From NCBI GenBank assembly GCA_949752735.1, contig OX457042.1, positions 24,744,800 to 24,808,799 on the forward strand: DNA of 64,000 nt, read 5' to 3'. The position numbers and the translations under genes were made by a program. Positions 63,540-64,000 of the stretch are shown here, one piece after another (positions within the stretch are counted from its first letter, which is position 1; the number at the start of each line of letters is the position of its first letter). The notes beneath the pieces were generated by a model. That model had not been told where the DNA came from. It searched no databases and saw only the letters and a program-made list of their open reading frames with translations. The stretch comes from Lumbricus terrestris. Its lineage: Eukaryota; Annelida; Clitellata; Crassiclitellata; Lumbricidae.

Positions 63540-64000
63540 CTAAATCGTCAAATACACAGAATATCCATCAAGCGATTGTGATAACAGGTGAGATGATTGA
63601 CGACGATGCAGCTGAAGAGGAGAAAGTTAGAGGGAGAGGAAGGTGAGAGCAGACTCTATCTTCTAAGACAACTGATACTCCTATCATAGATGGGCACATA
63701 AAGCAGCAATGCGTTCATTTTGCAGCACATGCAATTCGCTTAGAGGCCCTAGAGTAGCTGCAGAAATCAGAAATGATCTCTTAGTCTAAAATCTCTAAGT
63801 CGTTTCCTTGCTAGCAAAAGACCCCATATTGACTCCATATTGACCCCATATTGACCCCCATATTGACCCCCATATTGACCCCGTATGGGGGTGCGTGTAG
63901 GCCTGAGGCAGGATATAGAATTCCGCGTATAGTAATTTATTTAACCCAAAACTATTTAACAAGTTATTACAAGCTCTTTGAATTATTGTTGATGAATTAC

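Noticed and set aside
1..64000. CRISPR arrays, operons, bacterial features
   Set aside because: The window is intron-rich eukaryotic DNA; tandem repeats here lack equal-length unique spacers.

Overview
The window reads as nuclear DNA of an intron-rich marine invertebrate. Genes are split into short GT-AG exons, and introns are full of tRNA-derived SINEs, non-LTR retrotransposon tails, hAT-like and Tc1/mariner-like DNA transposons and long microsatellites. The collagen types and the general look suggest a deuterostome such as an echinoderm or hemichordate, but nothing here fixes the species. The palindrome TAGGCCTA is strikingly frequent.

Four protein-coding genes can be assembled by hand from exon phases and splice sites. 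(1) Minus strand, 54-3315: the first four coding exons of a WIPI3/WDR45B-like autophagy PROPPIN; the rest lies beyond the left edge. (2) Minus strand, 5242-5900: a small two-exon gene predicted to encode an 86-residue protein with an acidic N-terminus and a 37-residue C-terminus containing 27 arginines. It has its own AATAAA, a TATA-like box and a tandemly duplicated CCAAT + RFX X-box module. I read it as a candidate protamine-like sperm nuclear protein, which is the most novel item here. (3) Plus strand, 11307-47203: a complete 23-exon, 539-residue transmembrane (MACIT, type XIII/XXIII/XXV-like) collagen, with a His-rich cytoplasmic head, one membrane segment, a coiled coil, three collagenous domains and the family's C-terminal Cys motif. 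(4) Minus strand, 51238-63539: the 3' 13 coding exons (863 residues) of a type IV collagen, alpha2-like, ending in a complete NC1 domain with all 12 cysteines. Its 5' end lies beyond the right edge.

Genes 3 and 4 are tail to tail, about 4 kb apart: one cell-surface collagen and one basement-membrane collagen. This differs from the head-to-head COL4A1/COL4A2 pairs of vertebrates.

The rest is intronic or intergenic. At least eight copies of one tRNA-derived SINE, about seven copies of a second short repeat, several non-LTR 3' ends, two decayed DNA transposons with recognisable coding remnants and several terminal-inverted-repeat elements with clear 8-bp or TA target duplications are described. 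Two near-perfect palindromes, a tandemly copied splice donor in the collagen IV gene, one GC-AG intron, and a nested stack of four repeats are the main structural oddities.
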